Position numbers and translations under genes: made by a program. A DNA stretch of 64,000 bases from Bacteriovoracaceae bacterium (GTDB lineage: Bacteria; Bdellovibrionota; Bacteriovoracia; Bacteriovoracales; Bacteriovoracaceae): assembly GCA_947377285.1 (NCBI GenBank), contig CANCFT010000012.1, forward strand, positions 1-64,000. Direction: 5' to 3'. The notes beneath the pieces were generated by a model, which saw only the letters and a program-made list of their open reading frames with translations, had not been told where the DNA came from and ran no database searches. Of this stretch, positions 25,141 to 34,320 are shown one piece after another; position 1 is the first letter of the stretch; each line of letters starts with the position of its first letter.

Positions 25141-26176
25141 TCTCTATGGATTCACCCTTCTTAGAAATGGCGTAAAATACGATTATTCATTTACTGAATC
25201 ATTAGGTTCACTGGCTCCCATTGTAAAAAAAATTTACCTGGCACTAGATCCAGGAGATGATACTACTCAAAACGAAATTCAAAAAATGCCTTTTGTAAAA
25301 ATTATTCCTAGCGTTTGGGATATGAATTTAAAATCAGGTTTAGTGCTTTCTGTTGAAACCAATATTGCTCTAGAGGCTTTAAGAGCAGATGTAGGTACTG
25401 ATGATTTTGCCTGGGGAATCTATCTTCAAGCAGATGAAGTTTTACACCCTGATGATTATGAAATTTTAAAACAAGATATTGAAAAAGCACAAAGTGAAGG
25501 CTTTGATGCCATCTCTTTTCGATATCTCCATTTTTGGCAAACTCATCACCAAGTTGCGGTTTCAAAGCGTTGGTACCCACATGAGATACGAGCAATTAAA
25601 CTAAAGTCACCAATCGAATCTTGGGGAGATGCTCAAGGGTTCAGAAATTTTAAGAAAATTTATTACACTGAAGCTCGTATTTATCATTATGGGCATGTAC
25701 GTGAGCAAGCTTCTTATAAAGAAAAAACTCGTGAAATGGGAAAGCTTTATCATACGGCGGTTGATTTAGAAGAGCGCCTAGAGAAAGGTTTAAAAGATGG
25801 TGGAAAGCATAAATGCCTTCCATATTTTGGAACTCACCCTCCAATTATGAAAGAGCGCATTTTGCGAATGAATGATATTTGGGAATTAGAAGAAAAAAAT
25901 CAAATTTATATTGTGGGAAATCCTGAAAAATATTCGAAAAAATTGATTTCACAGATCAGTGCAAAAAAAATTAACTGGTGCCAATCCAGCAATCTTGTAC
26001 CTGAGGATCAAAAATTAAATATGGTAATTACTGAACCAACATGGTTCGATAGAATTTTCAAGCGCTCTAGTACTCCAAACAAAATGTATTCTAAGTTGGC
26101 ACTACCTTGGTCAAATGATTTTCAATTAATTATGCAACTCTCTGAAAAAGGCATTGGTTTCAAGGCGCTCAAATGA
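25133..26176 (+). CDS. Glycosyltransferase-like protein (GT2 type)
   Basis: 347 residues from TTG 25133, which overlaps the preceding stop and gives the natural beginning INLYGFTLLRNGVKYDYSF. The GT-A-like core shows a VKKIYLALDPGDDTT strand, and QADEVLHPDDYEIL (about 100-113) corresponds to the DxD-containing DADE motif of family 2 enzymes. Here the first Asp is replaced (QADE), so metal binding may differ. After the core comes GYRYLHFW-like acceptor region and a C-terminal extension of about 100 residues. Donor and acceptor unknown. Its stop overlaps the next glycosyltransferase start (ATGA). Confidence 0.65.
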   Translation: MINLYGFTLLRNGVKYDYSFTESLGSLAPIVKKIYLALDPGDDTTQNEIQKMPFVKIIPSVWDMNLKSGLVLSVETNIALEALRADVGTDDFAWGIYLQADEVLHPDDYEILKQDIEKAQSEGFDAISFRYLHFWQTHHQVAVSKRWYPHEIRAIKLKSPIESWGDAQGFRNFKKIYYTEARIYHYGHVREQASYKEKTREMGKLYHTAVDLEERLEKGLKDGGKHKCLPYFGTHPPIMKERILRMNDIWELEEKNQIYIVGNPEKYSKKLISQISAKKINWCQSSNLVPEDQKLNMVITEPTWFDRIFKRSSTPNKMYSKLALPWSNDFQLIMQLSEKGIGFKALK

Positions 26177-26928
26177 TCAAGGTTTCCGTCGTCATCATCA
26201 CTCTCAATGAAGAAAAAAATATTGGAAGATGCCTGCAATCTGTTAAGGGAATTGCTGATGAAATTTTAGTTGTTGATTCTTGTTCAACTGATGAAACTAA
26301 AAATATTTGTCAAGAATATGGCGTGCGCTTTGTGGAACAAAAATTCTTAGGATATGTCGAACAAAAAAACTTTGCCCTTCAACTGGCCTTGAATGATTAC
26401 GTCATTTCTCTCGATGCTGATGAATGTTTATCAGAAAAATTAAAAAGAGAAATTGAAAGAATAAAATTAAACTTTAAAGGAAGTGGTTATCAATTTAACC
26501 GATTAACTCAATACAATGGCCAATGGATTCGTCATTGTGGCTGGTATCCAGATACAAAATTGCGGTTTATTCAAAAATCTAAAGGGAAGTGGGTTGGAAA
26601 TAATCCTCACGACTGCCTTGAAGTCGATGGTCTTGTTTCTACACTCAAAGGAGATCTCCTACATTATTCCTATGATTCAATTTCTTCTCATATCAAGCAA
26701 TCTAATAAATTTACAACAATTGAAGCTCAAGCACTTTATTCAAAAGGAAAACGAGCAACAATCCTTAAATTAGTAACGAGACCTCCCTATCAATTTTTTA
26801 AAGATTATTTTTTGAAATTGGGTATACTCGACGGGCGCTATGGATTTATTATTTGTTTTATCAACGCTCTTTATGTGCTTCTCAAATATGCCAAAATGAT
26901 CGATTTGGAATACTCAAAGTCTATTTAA
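26173..26928 (+). CDS. WaaE-like family 2 glycosyltransferase (paralog A)
   Basis: 251 residues. GT2 signature VSVVIITLNEEKNIGRCLQS, then EILVVDSCSTDET and the metal-binding SLDADECLS near 79-87; C-terminal part RHCGWYPDTKLRF and LDGRYGFIICFINALYVLLKY. This is the pattern of LPS-core glucosyltransferases of the WaaE/KdtX family, acting on the inner membrane's cytoplasmic face. It has a close paralog on the opposite strand at 32252-33016. It overlaps the previous gene by 4 bases. Confidence 0.88.
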   Translation: MIKVSVVIITLNEEKNIGRCLQSVKGIADEILVVDSCSTDETKNICQEYGVRFVEQKFLGYVEQKNFALQLALNDYVISLDADECLSEKLKREIERIKLNFKGSGYQFNRLTQYNGQWIRHCGWYPDTKLRFIQKSKGKWVGNNPHDCLEVDGLVSTLKGDLLHYSYDSISSHIKQSNKFTTIEAQALYSKGKRATILKLVTRPPYQFFKDYFLKLGILDGRYGFIICFINALYVLLKYAKMIDLEYSKSI

Positions 26929-26936
26929 TTAAGTGT

Positions 26937-27911
26937 CTATTCTGGAAGTGAATTTTTGCCTGACATTAGGTAGGGTAAAACACCAATTAAATTATGAGCA
27001 AAATTACATAAGAAAAAGAGATTGAATAAAGAAGCACCATTATCAATGTTTACCAATGAAAAAAGATTTGCAAAAAAAACGTGTCCAACACCTAATCCGC
27101 CTGGTGAAATTGGAATCGCCGTTGAAATTAAGCCGACTGGAATAAAAGTAAATGCATATTGAAAAGGCAAATGCCCTGAGTAAAAGGGTGAGCTAATTGT
27201 CCAAAAAGCTAAAATTCCCAAAAATTGAGCAAAACAACTTAGCATCAAGCAGTTTATAATATCTTTTCTATTTTCACGAAGGGCAAAAATTTGTTCAACC
27301 AATTGTGAAATTTTCAAACCAATAAAAGGTATTTTTATTATTATTTGAAGTAATTTTTTTTGAACTTTCAATGGGGATATAAGTATTCCTATAAAAAGGA
27401 GTGTTCCACAAAATAAAAAAAGATTAAGTGTAATAATTGGGATGATTTTTGGCGAAAGCAAAGAGATCTCTCTGAAATTAAGGAGGCTAAAAATTCCTGC
27501 TAAAAAAAGTAATCCGGCCAATCCAATAATTCGATCGAGAAGAGTAATTGTGACAAGAAAGGACTTACTAAAAGAGTGGTCGATTTTTTTTACATAAACT
27601 AATTTAATCAGATCCCCTGTCACTGCTCCAGGAAGAACACTTGAAAAAAAGAATCCAATATAGTTAAGTCTTAAGATTTGTAAAAAAGGAAGAGGTTTTG
27701 AAGATTTAGTTTCTAGCAAAATCTTGTAGCGAAAAGTTCCAATGACAGCTTGAGCAAAAATAAGAAACAGAGCAATAATCCACTGAGGGCCACCCTCAAA
27801 ACTTTTTTTAATGAGACTTAAGTCAAGTTTTCCACTACTGATGAGCCAGTAGAGCAATCCTCCTGCAAAAAGTAATTTCAAAAAAGTTCTGATCATACAA
27901 ATTTTTAGCAT
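26937..27911 (-). CDS. Lysylphosphatidylglycerol synthase/flippase-like membrane protein (UPF0104)
   Basis: 324 residues with about eight membrane helices. Family blocks: the first helix FLKLLFAGGLLYWLISSGKL, then WIIALFLIFAQAVIGTFRYK, then FFSSVLPGAVTGDLIKLVYV (about 91-110) and the late PISPGGLGVGHVFFANLF (about 270-287). These match the LPG_synthase_TM/AglD-type family without the catalytic MprF C-terminal domain. Such stand-alone proteins occur in polysaccharide loci and are thought to move lipid-linked intermediates. Convergent with the preceding glycosyltransferase and divergent from ugd. Confidence 0.78.
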   Translation of the reverse strand: MLKICMIRTFLKLLFAGGLLYWLISSGKLDLSLIKKSFEGGPQWIIALFLIFAQAVIGTFRYKILLETKSSKPLPFLQILRLNYIGFFFSSVLPGAVTGDLIKLVYVKKIDHSFSKSFLVTITLLDRIIGLAGLLFLAGIFSLLNFREISLLSPKIIPIITLNLFLFCGTLLFIGILISPLKVQKKLLQIIIKIPFIGLKISQLVEQIFALRENRKDIINCLMLSCFAQFLGILAFWTISSPFYSGHLPFQYAFTFIPVGLISTAIPISPGGLGVGHVFFANLFSLVNIDNGASLFNLFFLCNFAHNLIGVLPYLMSGKNSLPE

Positions 27912-27961
27912 AATCGTGTCAAAAGTGCTACGGTTCTAAAGTCAAACTATGGGAGAAAATC

Positions 27962-29284
27962 ATGAAAGTTTCAGTTATTGGTACTGGGTACGTAGGCCTT
28001 GTTAGTGGAACATGTTTTGCGGAAATTGGTCACGAAGTGACATGTATAGACATTGACCCTAAAAAAATTGAAATGCTCAAAAGTGGAAAGTCACCAATTT
28101 ATGAACCAGGACTTTCTGAACTCATAGAAAGAAATATAAAAGCAAATCGCCTTCATTTTTCTTTAAGTTATGATTCAGTCAAAGAAGCTAAATCAATTTT
28201 CCTAGCAGTCGGGACTCCATCGGCTGACGATGGTCGAGCAGATTTAACTTATTTAAAAGCAGCAGCAATTGAAGTTGCCAAAAATATTTCTGAAGGCGCA
28301 ATTATCGTAATTAAGTCAACTGTACCTGTAGGAACGAATAATGAACTTCGCAAATTAATAGCTGAGCACACTAAGAAAAATTTTCATCTTGTGAATAACC
28401 CAGAATTTTTAAAAGAAGGTTCTGCGGTAGAAGATTTCATGAAACCAGACCGAGTTATCATCGGACACCAAAATGAATCTGCCCTACATGTAATGGAAGA
28501 ATTATATGCACCACTTTTAAGACAAGGAAATCCTTTGTATGGCATGAGCAATTTATCTGCCGAAATGAGTAAGTATGCGGCCAATTGTTTTCTTGCAACT
28601 AAGATTTCTTTTATCAATGAGATTGCTCGTTTATGTGATGCCACACATGCAGATATCGAAGAAGTCAGAAAAGGGATTTCATCAGACAAAAGAATTGGCG
28701 GTCACTTTTTATACCCTGGACCTGGATATGGTGGATCGTGTTTTCCAAAAGATGTGAAGGCCTTGATTGCCACAGCTGAAGATTTTGGAATGGAATTAAA
28801 AATTGTCAACGCAACAGAAACTGTTAATGATGAACAAAAAATTTATGTCTTTCATAAAATAAAAAAATATTTTAAAGGTGATTTAAAAAATCGCATTTTT
28901 ACTTTCTGGGGTGTGGCTTTTAAAGCCAATACTGACGATGTCCGTGAAGCTTCAGCTATTACTATGGCCCGCGAACTTATTAAAGAAGGTGCATTCATTC
29001 ACTTCTTTGATCCAGTTGCCAGTGAGAATTTCATGAAGATCATGAAAGATTATCCTGAGTGTGAAGGAAAAATTAAATCGTTTGATAATAAATATGACTG
29101 CTTGAAAGGGAGTGATGGGTTAGTGACCATGACTGAATGGCGCGAATTTAGAGTTCCTGATTTCAATGAAGTTAAGTCTCGCTTAAAAACTAAAGTTATT
29201 TTTGATGGTAGAAATCTCTACGAAACAGATAAAGTTAAGTCTGAAGGATTTGATTATTTTGCTGTCGGAAAATTTATTAAATGA
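27962..29284 (+). CDS. ugd: UDP-glucose 6-dehydrogenase
   Basis: 440 residues. The N-terminal Rossmann motif GTGYVGLVSGTCFAEIGHEV, KSTVPVGT, NPEFLKEGSAVEDF and the catalytic Cys at C260 in PGYGGSCFPKD are all present; GVAFKANTDDVREA marks the C-terminal NAD domain. It oxidises UDP-glucose to UDP-glucuronate with two NAD+, feeding acidic surface polysaccharides. GGGAG lies before the ATG. Its stop overlaps the FkbM methyltransferase start (ATGA), so both are on one message. Confidence 0.96.
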   Translation: MKVSVIGTGYVGLVSGTCFAEIGHEVTCIDIDPKKIEMLKSGKSPIYEPGLSELIERNIKANRLHFSLSYDSVKEAKSIFLAVGTPSADDGRADLTYLKAAAIEVAKNISEGAIIVIKSTVPVGTNNELRKLIAEHTKKNFHLVNNPEFLKEGSAVEDFMKPDRVIIGHQNESALHVMEELYAPLLRQGNPLYGMSNLSAEMSKYAANCFLATKISFINEIARLCDATHADIEEVRKGISSDKRIGGHFLYPGPGYGGSCFPKDVKALIATAEDFGMELKIVNATETVNDEQKIYVFHKIKKYFKGDLKNRIFTFWGVAFKANTDDVREASAITMARELIKEGAFIHFFDPVASENFMKIMKDYPECEGKIKSFDNKYDCLKGSDGLVTMTEWREFRVPDFNEVKSRLKTKVIFDGRNLYETDKVKSEGFDYFAVGKFIK

Positions 29285-30129
29285 GAAACTTTATTTCACA
29301 AGTTATTGGTAGCCACCGATTTTTAAGCAGGAAATTGAGAAATTTTCAGCCTAAAACTCTTGCATTGGCTTTTTCTGATAAAAATATTCTCTTTGTTGAT
29401 CCTAAAGATCTCTATGGCCCTTCTTATTATGCCATGTATGGAAAAGAAGCAGCTTTTTATCATTATGAAGAAGAAGTGAAAGCCGAAATACTTGAACATC
29501 TTCCAAGTGGTGGAGTGTTTTTTGATGTGGGTGCCAATATTGGGTTAATCTCATTGTTTATTTCTAGATTTAGAAAAGATGCTACTGTTTACGCTTTTGA
29601 GCCTTCTCTTATTACGAGTGCCGCTCTCGAAAATACCATCAGAAGAAATAAGATTCAAAAACTGCATGTGATCAAAAAAGGAGTGTCTGATAAATCTCAA
29701 GAGAATATGCAATTTTTTATTGATTCAAAAAGTTCGGGTGGAAATTCTTTATTGAAATCGGCCATCTCAGCAAATGATGCCAATACAAGTGAGACTATTT
29801 CACTAGTGTCATTAGATGATTTTATTAAAAGCACGAATTCGATTCCAGCAGTTGTAAAAGTTGATGTGCAGGATGCAGAAGCTATGGTCATTGAGGGAGC
29901 ATGCGACTTAATTAAAAAATTCAGTCCAACGTTCATCATCGAAACTAATAATAAATTATTTCTTAAAAATCCAAATATTTTTATAGAAACTTTTAATGGC
30001 TATTCTGTAAAAAAAGCTGGTACAGAAAAAATTGTACCAATTAACGAGTTCGCCTCTCTCGCCCAATTTTATATTTCCAATGGCAAAGATGTTGTCGATT
30101 ATGTTTTTAGTAAACATTTTTCAAAATAA
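29281..30129 (+). CDS. FkbM family methyltransferase
   Basis: 282 residues. SAM-binding motif I GVFFDVGANIGLISLFIS (about 78-95), VYAFEPS (motif II), then VSLDDF and VVKVDVQDAEAMVIEGA (about 195-211), the typical FkbM order. In polysaccharide clusters these enzymes O-methylate a sugar. The start overlaps the ugd stop, and the nitrilase-type gene follows by 8 bases. Confidence 0.88.
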   Translation: MRNFISQVIGSHRFLSRKLRNFQPKTLALAFSDKNILFVDPKDLYGPSYYAMYGKEAAFYHYEEEVKAEILEHLPSGGVFFDVGANIGLISLFISRFRKDATVYAFEPSLITSAALENTIRRNKIQKLHVIKKGVSDKSQENMQFFIDSKSSGGNSLLKSAISANDANTSETISLVSLDDFIKSTNSIPAVVKVDVQDAEAMVIEGACDLIKKFSPTFIIETNNKLFLKNPNIFIETFNGYSVKKAGTEKIVPINEFASLAQFYISNGKDVVDYVFSKHFSK

Positions 30130-30137
30130 AGGATTCA

Positions 30138-30914
30138 ATGAAAGTAGCAGTCATTCAACTTACTTCAGTTCTAGACTTCAAAACAAATTTAAAAACAATA
30201 CGATCGTTTTTAAAAGAGGCTAAAGAAAAAGGAGCAGTTGCTGCCTTTTTGCCAGAGGTTTTTTATTCAATGAGTGATGGAATTACTCCAACGCCTTTTT
30301 TAGTCGATGTTGGAAATGAGCATTACCGAGAAATTCAAAAACTCGCCACTGATTTTGAAATGGCGTTAATTGGTGGCTCGGCCGCAGCTTCTCTCAAGGG
30401 AAAAGTTGTCAACCGTGCATATAACTTTGATAAATTGGGACGTGATTTAGGTCACTATGATAAAATAAATTTGTTTGCATGTGATTTACCTAATAAAAAA
30501 ATTTCTGAAGCGAAAAACTATACAGCTGGATCTGAATATAAAGTAGTAGAACTTGATTCGACAAAAATTGGCTTAGGAATATGTTTTGATATGCGTTTTT
30601 CTGAAATGGGACTTCACTACAGAAAAGCTGGAGCTCAAATACTGACTTATCCCGCAGCATTTACCGTACCAACGGGCAAAGCGCACTGGCATACTTTGCT
30701 CCGTGCCCGAGCTATTGAGAATCAATGTTTTGTTATCGCTGCTGCTCAATGGGGGCACCATAATGAAAAAATTCAAACCTATGGTCACTCAATTGTTATC
30801 GATCCTTGGGGAGATATTCTACTTGATTTAGAAGAAGGTGAAAAAGTAGGTGTGGTTGATTTAGATTTTTCTAAAATTGATCTTATTCGACACTCAGTTT
30901 TAATGAATCGATGA
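30138..30914 (+). CDS. Nitrilase-superfamily amidohydrolase (Nit/omega-amidase type)
   Basis: 258 residues, the full length of the Nit branch of the carbon-nitrogen hydrolases. The Glu-Lys-Cys triad is visible: E40 in LPEVFYS, K109 in YDKINLFA, C149 in GICFDMRF. The sequence fits deaminated-glutathione amidase or omega-amidase, which repair or recycle small amides in the cytosol. It stands inside a sugar cluster but is probably a housekeeping gene. It overlaps the next small gene by 4 bases. Confidence 0.88.
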   Translation: MKVAVIQLTSVLDFKTNLKTIRSFLKEAKEKGAVAAFLPEVFYSMSDGITPTPFLVDVGNEHYREIQKLATDFEMALIGGSAAASLKGKVVNRAYNFDKLGRDLGHYDKINLFACDLPNKKISEAKNYTAGSEYKVVELDSTKIGLGICFDMRFSEMGLHYRKAGAQILTYPAAFTVPTGKAHWHTLLRARAIENQCFVIAAAQWGHHNEKIQTYGHSIVIDPWGDILLDLEEGEKVGVVDLDFSKIDLIRHSVLMNR

Positions 30915-31288
30915 AGATATTATTAATTGCATTTCTTCTTTTAACCTCAACAAGCTCCATGGCCAATCTCTATTTGCAGACGGTCTACCAAGAGGGGACT
31001 AGGCCTAAAATTATGACTAAACATCATATCTTTTTAGAGAAGCGATACCCAATTGATTACTCAAAAAAAAGTTATGTGCTCATTCTTAAAAAAATAGTTG
31101 GCGACGAAGCAACGATTGAAAGTGAATCTTATGACCTCGACAAAATTGGGCATAAAACCATGCATGGTGGATCTTTTGGAACGTACAAAGTGGGAAAAAA
31201 ATTTTCGCTAATTGATCATGCACCAGATGGGCAAAAATTATACTCTCTAGATATCACATTAGAAAAATCAGTTCAGACACCACCCTAA
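30911..31288 (+). CDS. Small secreted hypothetical protein
   Basis: 125 residues with a signal peptide (MKILLIAFLLLTSTSSMANL, cleavage near 18). The mature part is strand-rich and basic, with no Cys and no known motif. ATGA overlap with the nitrilase-type gene shows it is on the same message. It ends 1 base before the convergent glycosyltransferase. Function unknown. Confidence 0.6.
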   Translation: MKILLIAFLLLTSTSSMANLYLQTVYQEGTRPKIMTKHHIFLEKRYPIDYSKKSYVLILKKIVGDEATIESESYDLDKIGHKTMHGGSFGTYKVGKKFSLIDHAPDGQKLYSLDITLEKSVQTPP

Positions 31289-31289
31289 C

Positions 31290-32255
31290 TTAAAAAGGAA
31301 GTAATTCTTCGGCCCGGACCAAAGGTTGATAAGTTGGAGTTATTTGATTAAGAGTTTCACCCTTAATTATTTTTTCATACAGCACTAAATAATTTTCAGA
31401 ATGCTTATTAATAGCAAAATGATCTTCAATATATTGCCGAATAATTTTTTGAGAGAAATTCTTTCCAGGATTTTTTAATTTGTCTAAAAGTTCTTGATAA
31501 TTATTAACTATAAATCCGGTCTCTGGAGTGATGAGCTCAGGAAGACTTCCGTAGGGAGAACCTACAACTGGAATTCCTAAGGCCATTGCTTCTATGATGG
31601 CTATTCCAAAAGGCTCATGCCATCTAACAGGAAATAATAAAGCGTCGCAAGTTCGAATTATGGATAGTTTTTCATCTCCTCCGACCATGCCAAAACTATG
31701 AATATAGCGAGAAAGTCCCCACCATTTTCCACCGGCGATGTGGAGATGTTTACTAGCAACTCGGCAAGCTTTTACTGCGTGAGCTAAATTTTTCACTCGC
31801 CATGATGCTTTTGCTAAAAATAGAAAGTTATTCCATTTTTTTTCAGAATATTCAATGGGGTACTCTTCTAAATCAAGAGCATTGTAAATAAATTGGTCTG
31901 AGCCATGAATGGCCGCATGTTTTTTAGAAACAAAAACAGTATTTTTAGTAAATGCCTCACCAACTTTTCCATTCCCTTGAATGGTATTGATAGTAGGGAT
32001 TTTTCCTTCAAAAGTATGATTGTAAAAAAGATGGATAATATCAGCATCAGCAGGAACGAGTGGGCTCCAGTCTTCACCAAGGACAGTCGGAATGAGTTCA
32101 ATTCCATATTTTTTAACATCTGAATCAGCGTGCCCTATAAGAACAACTTGATGACCCAGGCGAGCGAGTTCTTTCATATGCCAAAAAATAATTCTTTCAA
32201 TTCCACCATATTTTAAAACAGGTAAAACACCATGGTGCTGAAAAACAATTTTCAT
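31290..32255 (-). CDS. Family 4 glycosyltransferase
   Basis: 321 residues, a GT-B fold enzyme. The N-terminal acceptor domain opens MKIVFQHHGVLPVLKYGGIE; the donor domain has FLAKASWRVKNLAHAVKACR and the GT4 E-x7-E motif HEPFGIAIIEAMALGIPVVG (about 213-232), then GSLPELI. It retains the anomeric configuration when adding a sugar to a lipid-linked or LPS acceptor. Its ATG overlaps the stop of the GT2 gene upstream (ATGA). Confidence 0.88.
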   Translation of the reverse strand: MKIVFQHHGVLPVLKYGGIERIIFWHMKELARLGHQVVLIGHADSDVKKYGIELIPTVLGEDWSPLVPADADIIHLFYNHTFEGKIPTINTIQGNGKVGEAFTKNTVFVSKKHAAIHGSDQFIYNALDLEEYPIEYSEKKWNNFLFLAKASWRVKNLAHAVKACRVASKHLHIAGGKWWGLSRYIHSFGMVGGDEKLSIIRTCDALLFPVRWHEPFGIAIIEAMALGIPVVGSPYGSLPELITPETGFIVNNYQELLDKLKNPGKNFSQKIIRQYIEDHFAINKHSENYLVLYEKIIKGETLNQITPTYQPLVRAEELLPF

Positions 32256-33016
32256 ATTTTTTTTCCTAATTGCAAGTCACGCAATTTTGCATATTTTAAT
32301 AGAGCTGAGAGGGCATTGATGTGACAAATTATAAAACCATAACGGCCATCGAGAAATCCTCTTTTGAAAAAATAATCACGTAAAAATTTTAAAAGTGGTC
32401 TCGTGATAATTTTTAAAAAGCTAGATTTTTTGCCTTGGTTAAAAGCAGCATTGGCTGCAATTGTTGTAAATTTATCGGTTTGATTTATATGTGAAGCAAT
32501 TGAATCATAAGAATAATGGTAGAGGTCACCCTTTAAAAATCCAACTTGATCATGAGCTGTATTTAATTCCAAGATATCATGAGGGTTCACACCTCTCCAC
32601 GATGCATTGGTTTTTTTGACTAAGCGGAGTTTGGTGTCAGGGTACCAGCCACAATGGTGAATCCATTGGCCACAATAATTAGTGAGTCTGTTAAATCGAT
32701 ATCCTGAAAATTGGAAATGATTTTTCACTTTGACAATTTCTTCGAGTAATTCCGGAGAGAGGACTTCGTCAGCATCGAGAGAAAGGACATAATCATGAGT
32801 GGCTAAATTGAGAGCAAAGTTTTTTTGTTCAATATGACCAACAAATGGATTTTTGATAAAACGACATTCAAATTCTTGGCAAATAGCTTCTGTTTTATCA
32901 GTAGAAAAAGAATCAACTACTAAGATCTCATCAGCGATTGAAAGTACCGAGCTGATGCAACGACCTATGTTCTTTTCTTCGTTGTACGTTATTATTGCTA
33001 CTGTTAACTTGATCAT
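32252..33016 (-). CDS. WaaE-like family 2 glycosyltransferase (paralog B)
   Basis: 254 residues from ATG 33016, where the conserved MIKLTVAIITYNEEKNIGRC begins; a frame extending to 33088 would overlap the divergent heptosyltransferase. GT2 motifs VDSFSTDKTEAICQE and SLDADEVLSPELL are present. The protein is closely similar to paralog A over its full length, with shared stretches such as HCGWYPDTKLR and LDGRYGFIIC. Probably LPS-core glucosylation. First gene of a two-gene unit with the GT4 gene. Confidence 0.88.
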   Translation of the reverse strand: MIKLTVAIITYNEEKNIGRCISSVLSIADEILVVDSFSTDKTEAICQEFECRFIKNPFVGHIEQKNFALNLATHDYVLSLDADEVLSPELLEEIVKVKNHFQFSGYRFNRLTNYCGQWIHHCGWYPDTKLRLVKKTNASWRGVNPHDILELNTAHDQVGFLKGDLYHYSYDSIASHINQTDKFTTIAANAAFNQGKKSSFLKIITRPLLKFLRDYFFKRGFLDGRYGFIICHINALSALLKYAKLRDLQLGKKI

Positions 33017-33032
33017 TGAAAGGCAACCCCAA

Positions 33033-34052
33033 ATGTCAAAAGCCCCGAGAATTCTCTTAGTAAAAAACCGTGCCCTCGGCGACTCCATTATGGGCCTATC
33101 GGCAATTCAATACTTAAAAGCGTTATATCCTGAGAGTACCATCATTTATGCTGTTCCTCAATGGATTGAGCCGCTTTATCGAGATTCTCTGACGGCAGCT
33201 GACACAATTTACTCAATTCAGATGAAAAGTTTTACAGATATTCTAAAATTATTAATGGATATCAAAAGATTTAAAATTGATCATATCCATGAAATGCATC
33301 AGTCGGGCACAGGGGCCAAGGTTTTAAAAGGAATTGCCCTGCTATTGGGGATTAAGTATACGGCTCATAATCACCATTTGAAGTCAGTTACCGGAGTGGT
33401 TGATCAAGGAAAAATTTTACCACTAATTCAAAGAGATTTAGATGGAGTTTTTTCTTTTTTAGGATTTGGCGAGAGACCTCAGTTTTTAGATTTCGCTCCG
33501 GTCATAACACCAAATAATATAATCAACAAAACACCTTTGATTATTTTTGGAGTGGTGGCCACACGAGCAACTAAAATGTGGCCACTTGAAAATTATATTA
33601 GCTTGGCAAAAAAAATTTTAGAAAAACATCCACAATTTAAAATCGTCATTCCACTTTCAAAAAGTTTAGAAGACAAAAAAATTCAAGAAGATTTATTTCG
33701 TTTAGGCCTTTCTGAAAATATCACCATTGTGAATTGGAATTTGCAAGAATTGCCCAAACATTTTCAAGAAGCACATTTTTATGTAGGTAATGATACAGGT
33801 TTGAAGCACCTCGCTGTGGCCGTAGGTTTGAAAACCTTCACTTTTTATGGACCAGAACCTGCTAATGAATGGCATCCCTATAATTCGGTCAACCACCCAT
33901 ATTTTTATTTAGATAACTTGGCTTGCCGAACGAGAGCTCATCACTATTGTGGATTGAGTGTTTGTGATTTGAGAGTTGGGAATATGGACTGCTTAAAAGC
34001 TTTCTCACCAGAAAAAGTTTTAGAACTTATTGAAAAAGAAATCCAAAGTTAA
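33033..34052 (+). CDS. ADP-heptose:LPS heptosyltransferase-like (GT9)
   Basis: 339 residues from ATG 33033. GT9 features: RILLVKNRALGDSIMGLSAI at the N-terminus, the donor-site block FYVGNDTGLKHLAVAVGLKT (about 249-268) and FYGPEPANEWHPYN, with a Cys-rich end (CRTRAHHYCGLSVCDLR). It adds heptose-like sugars to the inner LPS core. Only 16 bases separate it from the divergent GT2 gene, so their promoters must overlap each other's coding ends. It converges on the NifU-like gene with no gap. Confidence 0.85.
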   Translation: MSKAPRILLVKNRALGDSIMGLSAIQYLKALYPESTIIYAVPQWIEPLYRDSLTAADTIYSIQMKSFTDILKLLMDIKRFKIDHIHEMHQSGTGAKVLKGIALLLGIKYTAHNHHLKSVTGVVDQGKILPLIQRDLDGVFSFLGFGERPQFLDFAPVITPNNIINKTPLIIFGVVATRATKMWPLENYISLAKKILEKHPQFKIVIPLSKSLEDKKIQEDLFRLGLSENITIVNWNLQELPKHFQEAHFYVGNDTGLKHLAVAVGLKTFTFYGPEPANEWHPYNSVNHPYFYLDNLACRTRAHHYCGLSVCDLRVGNMDCLKAFSPEKVLELIEKEIQS

Positions 34053-34307
34053 TTACATATACGGATTTTCACCACTCAAGTGATCAGTGAGGTCTACAAC
34101 TTCTGAAATCGATGGGAAATTTTGCTTCACAAGAGTTTGAATACCATCTTTTAAAGTAGCTTTTGAACTCGCACAACCTTGGCATCCACCCGAGAGACGA
34201 ACAAAAAGTTTATCATTATCGAGGTCAATTATTTCGACATTACCGCCGTGAGCAGCAAGGGCCGGCCGGACTTGTTCATCAAATAAAAGTTCTAATTTTT
34301 TAAGCAT
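34053..34307 (-). CDS. NifU C-terminal-domain Fe-S scaffold protein
   Basis: 84 residues, just the Nfu domain: VRPALAAHGGNVEIIDLDND, then the CxxC in LSGGCQGCASSKATLKDGI (C41, C44 approx.) that holds a 4Fe-4S cluster for delivery to apoproteins. No A-type domain, so it is a minimal Nfu. It precedes no isc/suf genes here and follows rsmE by 13 bases. Confidence 0.9.
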   Translation of the reverse strand: MLKKLELLFDEQVRPALAAHGGNVEIIDLDNDKLFVRLSGGCQGCASSKATLKDGIQTLVKQNFPSISEVVDLTDHLSGENPYM

Positions 34308-34320
34308 AAATTCCTCTGTC

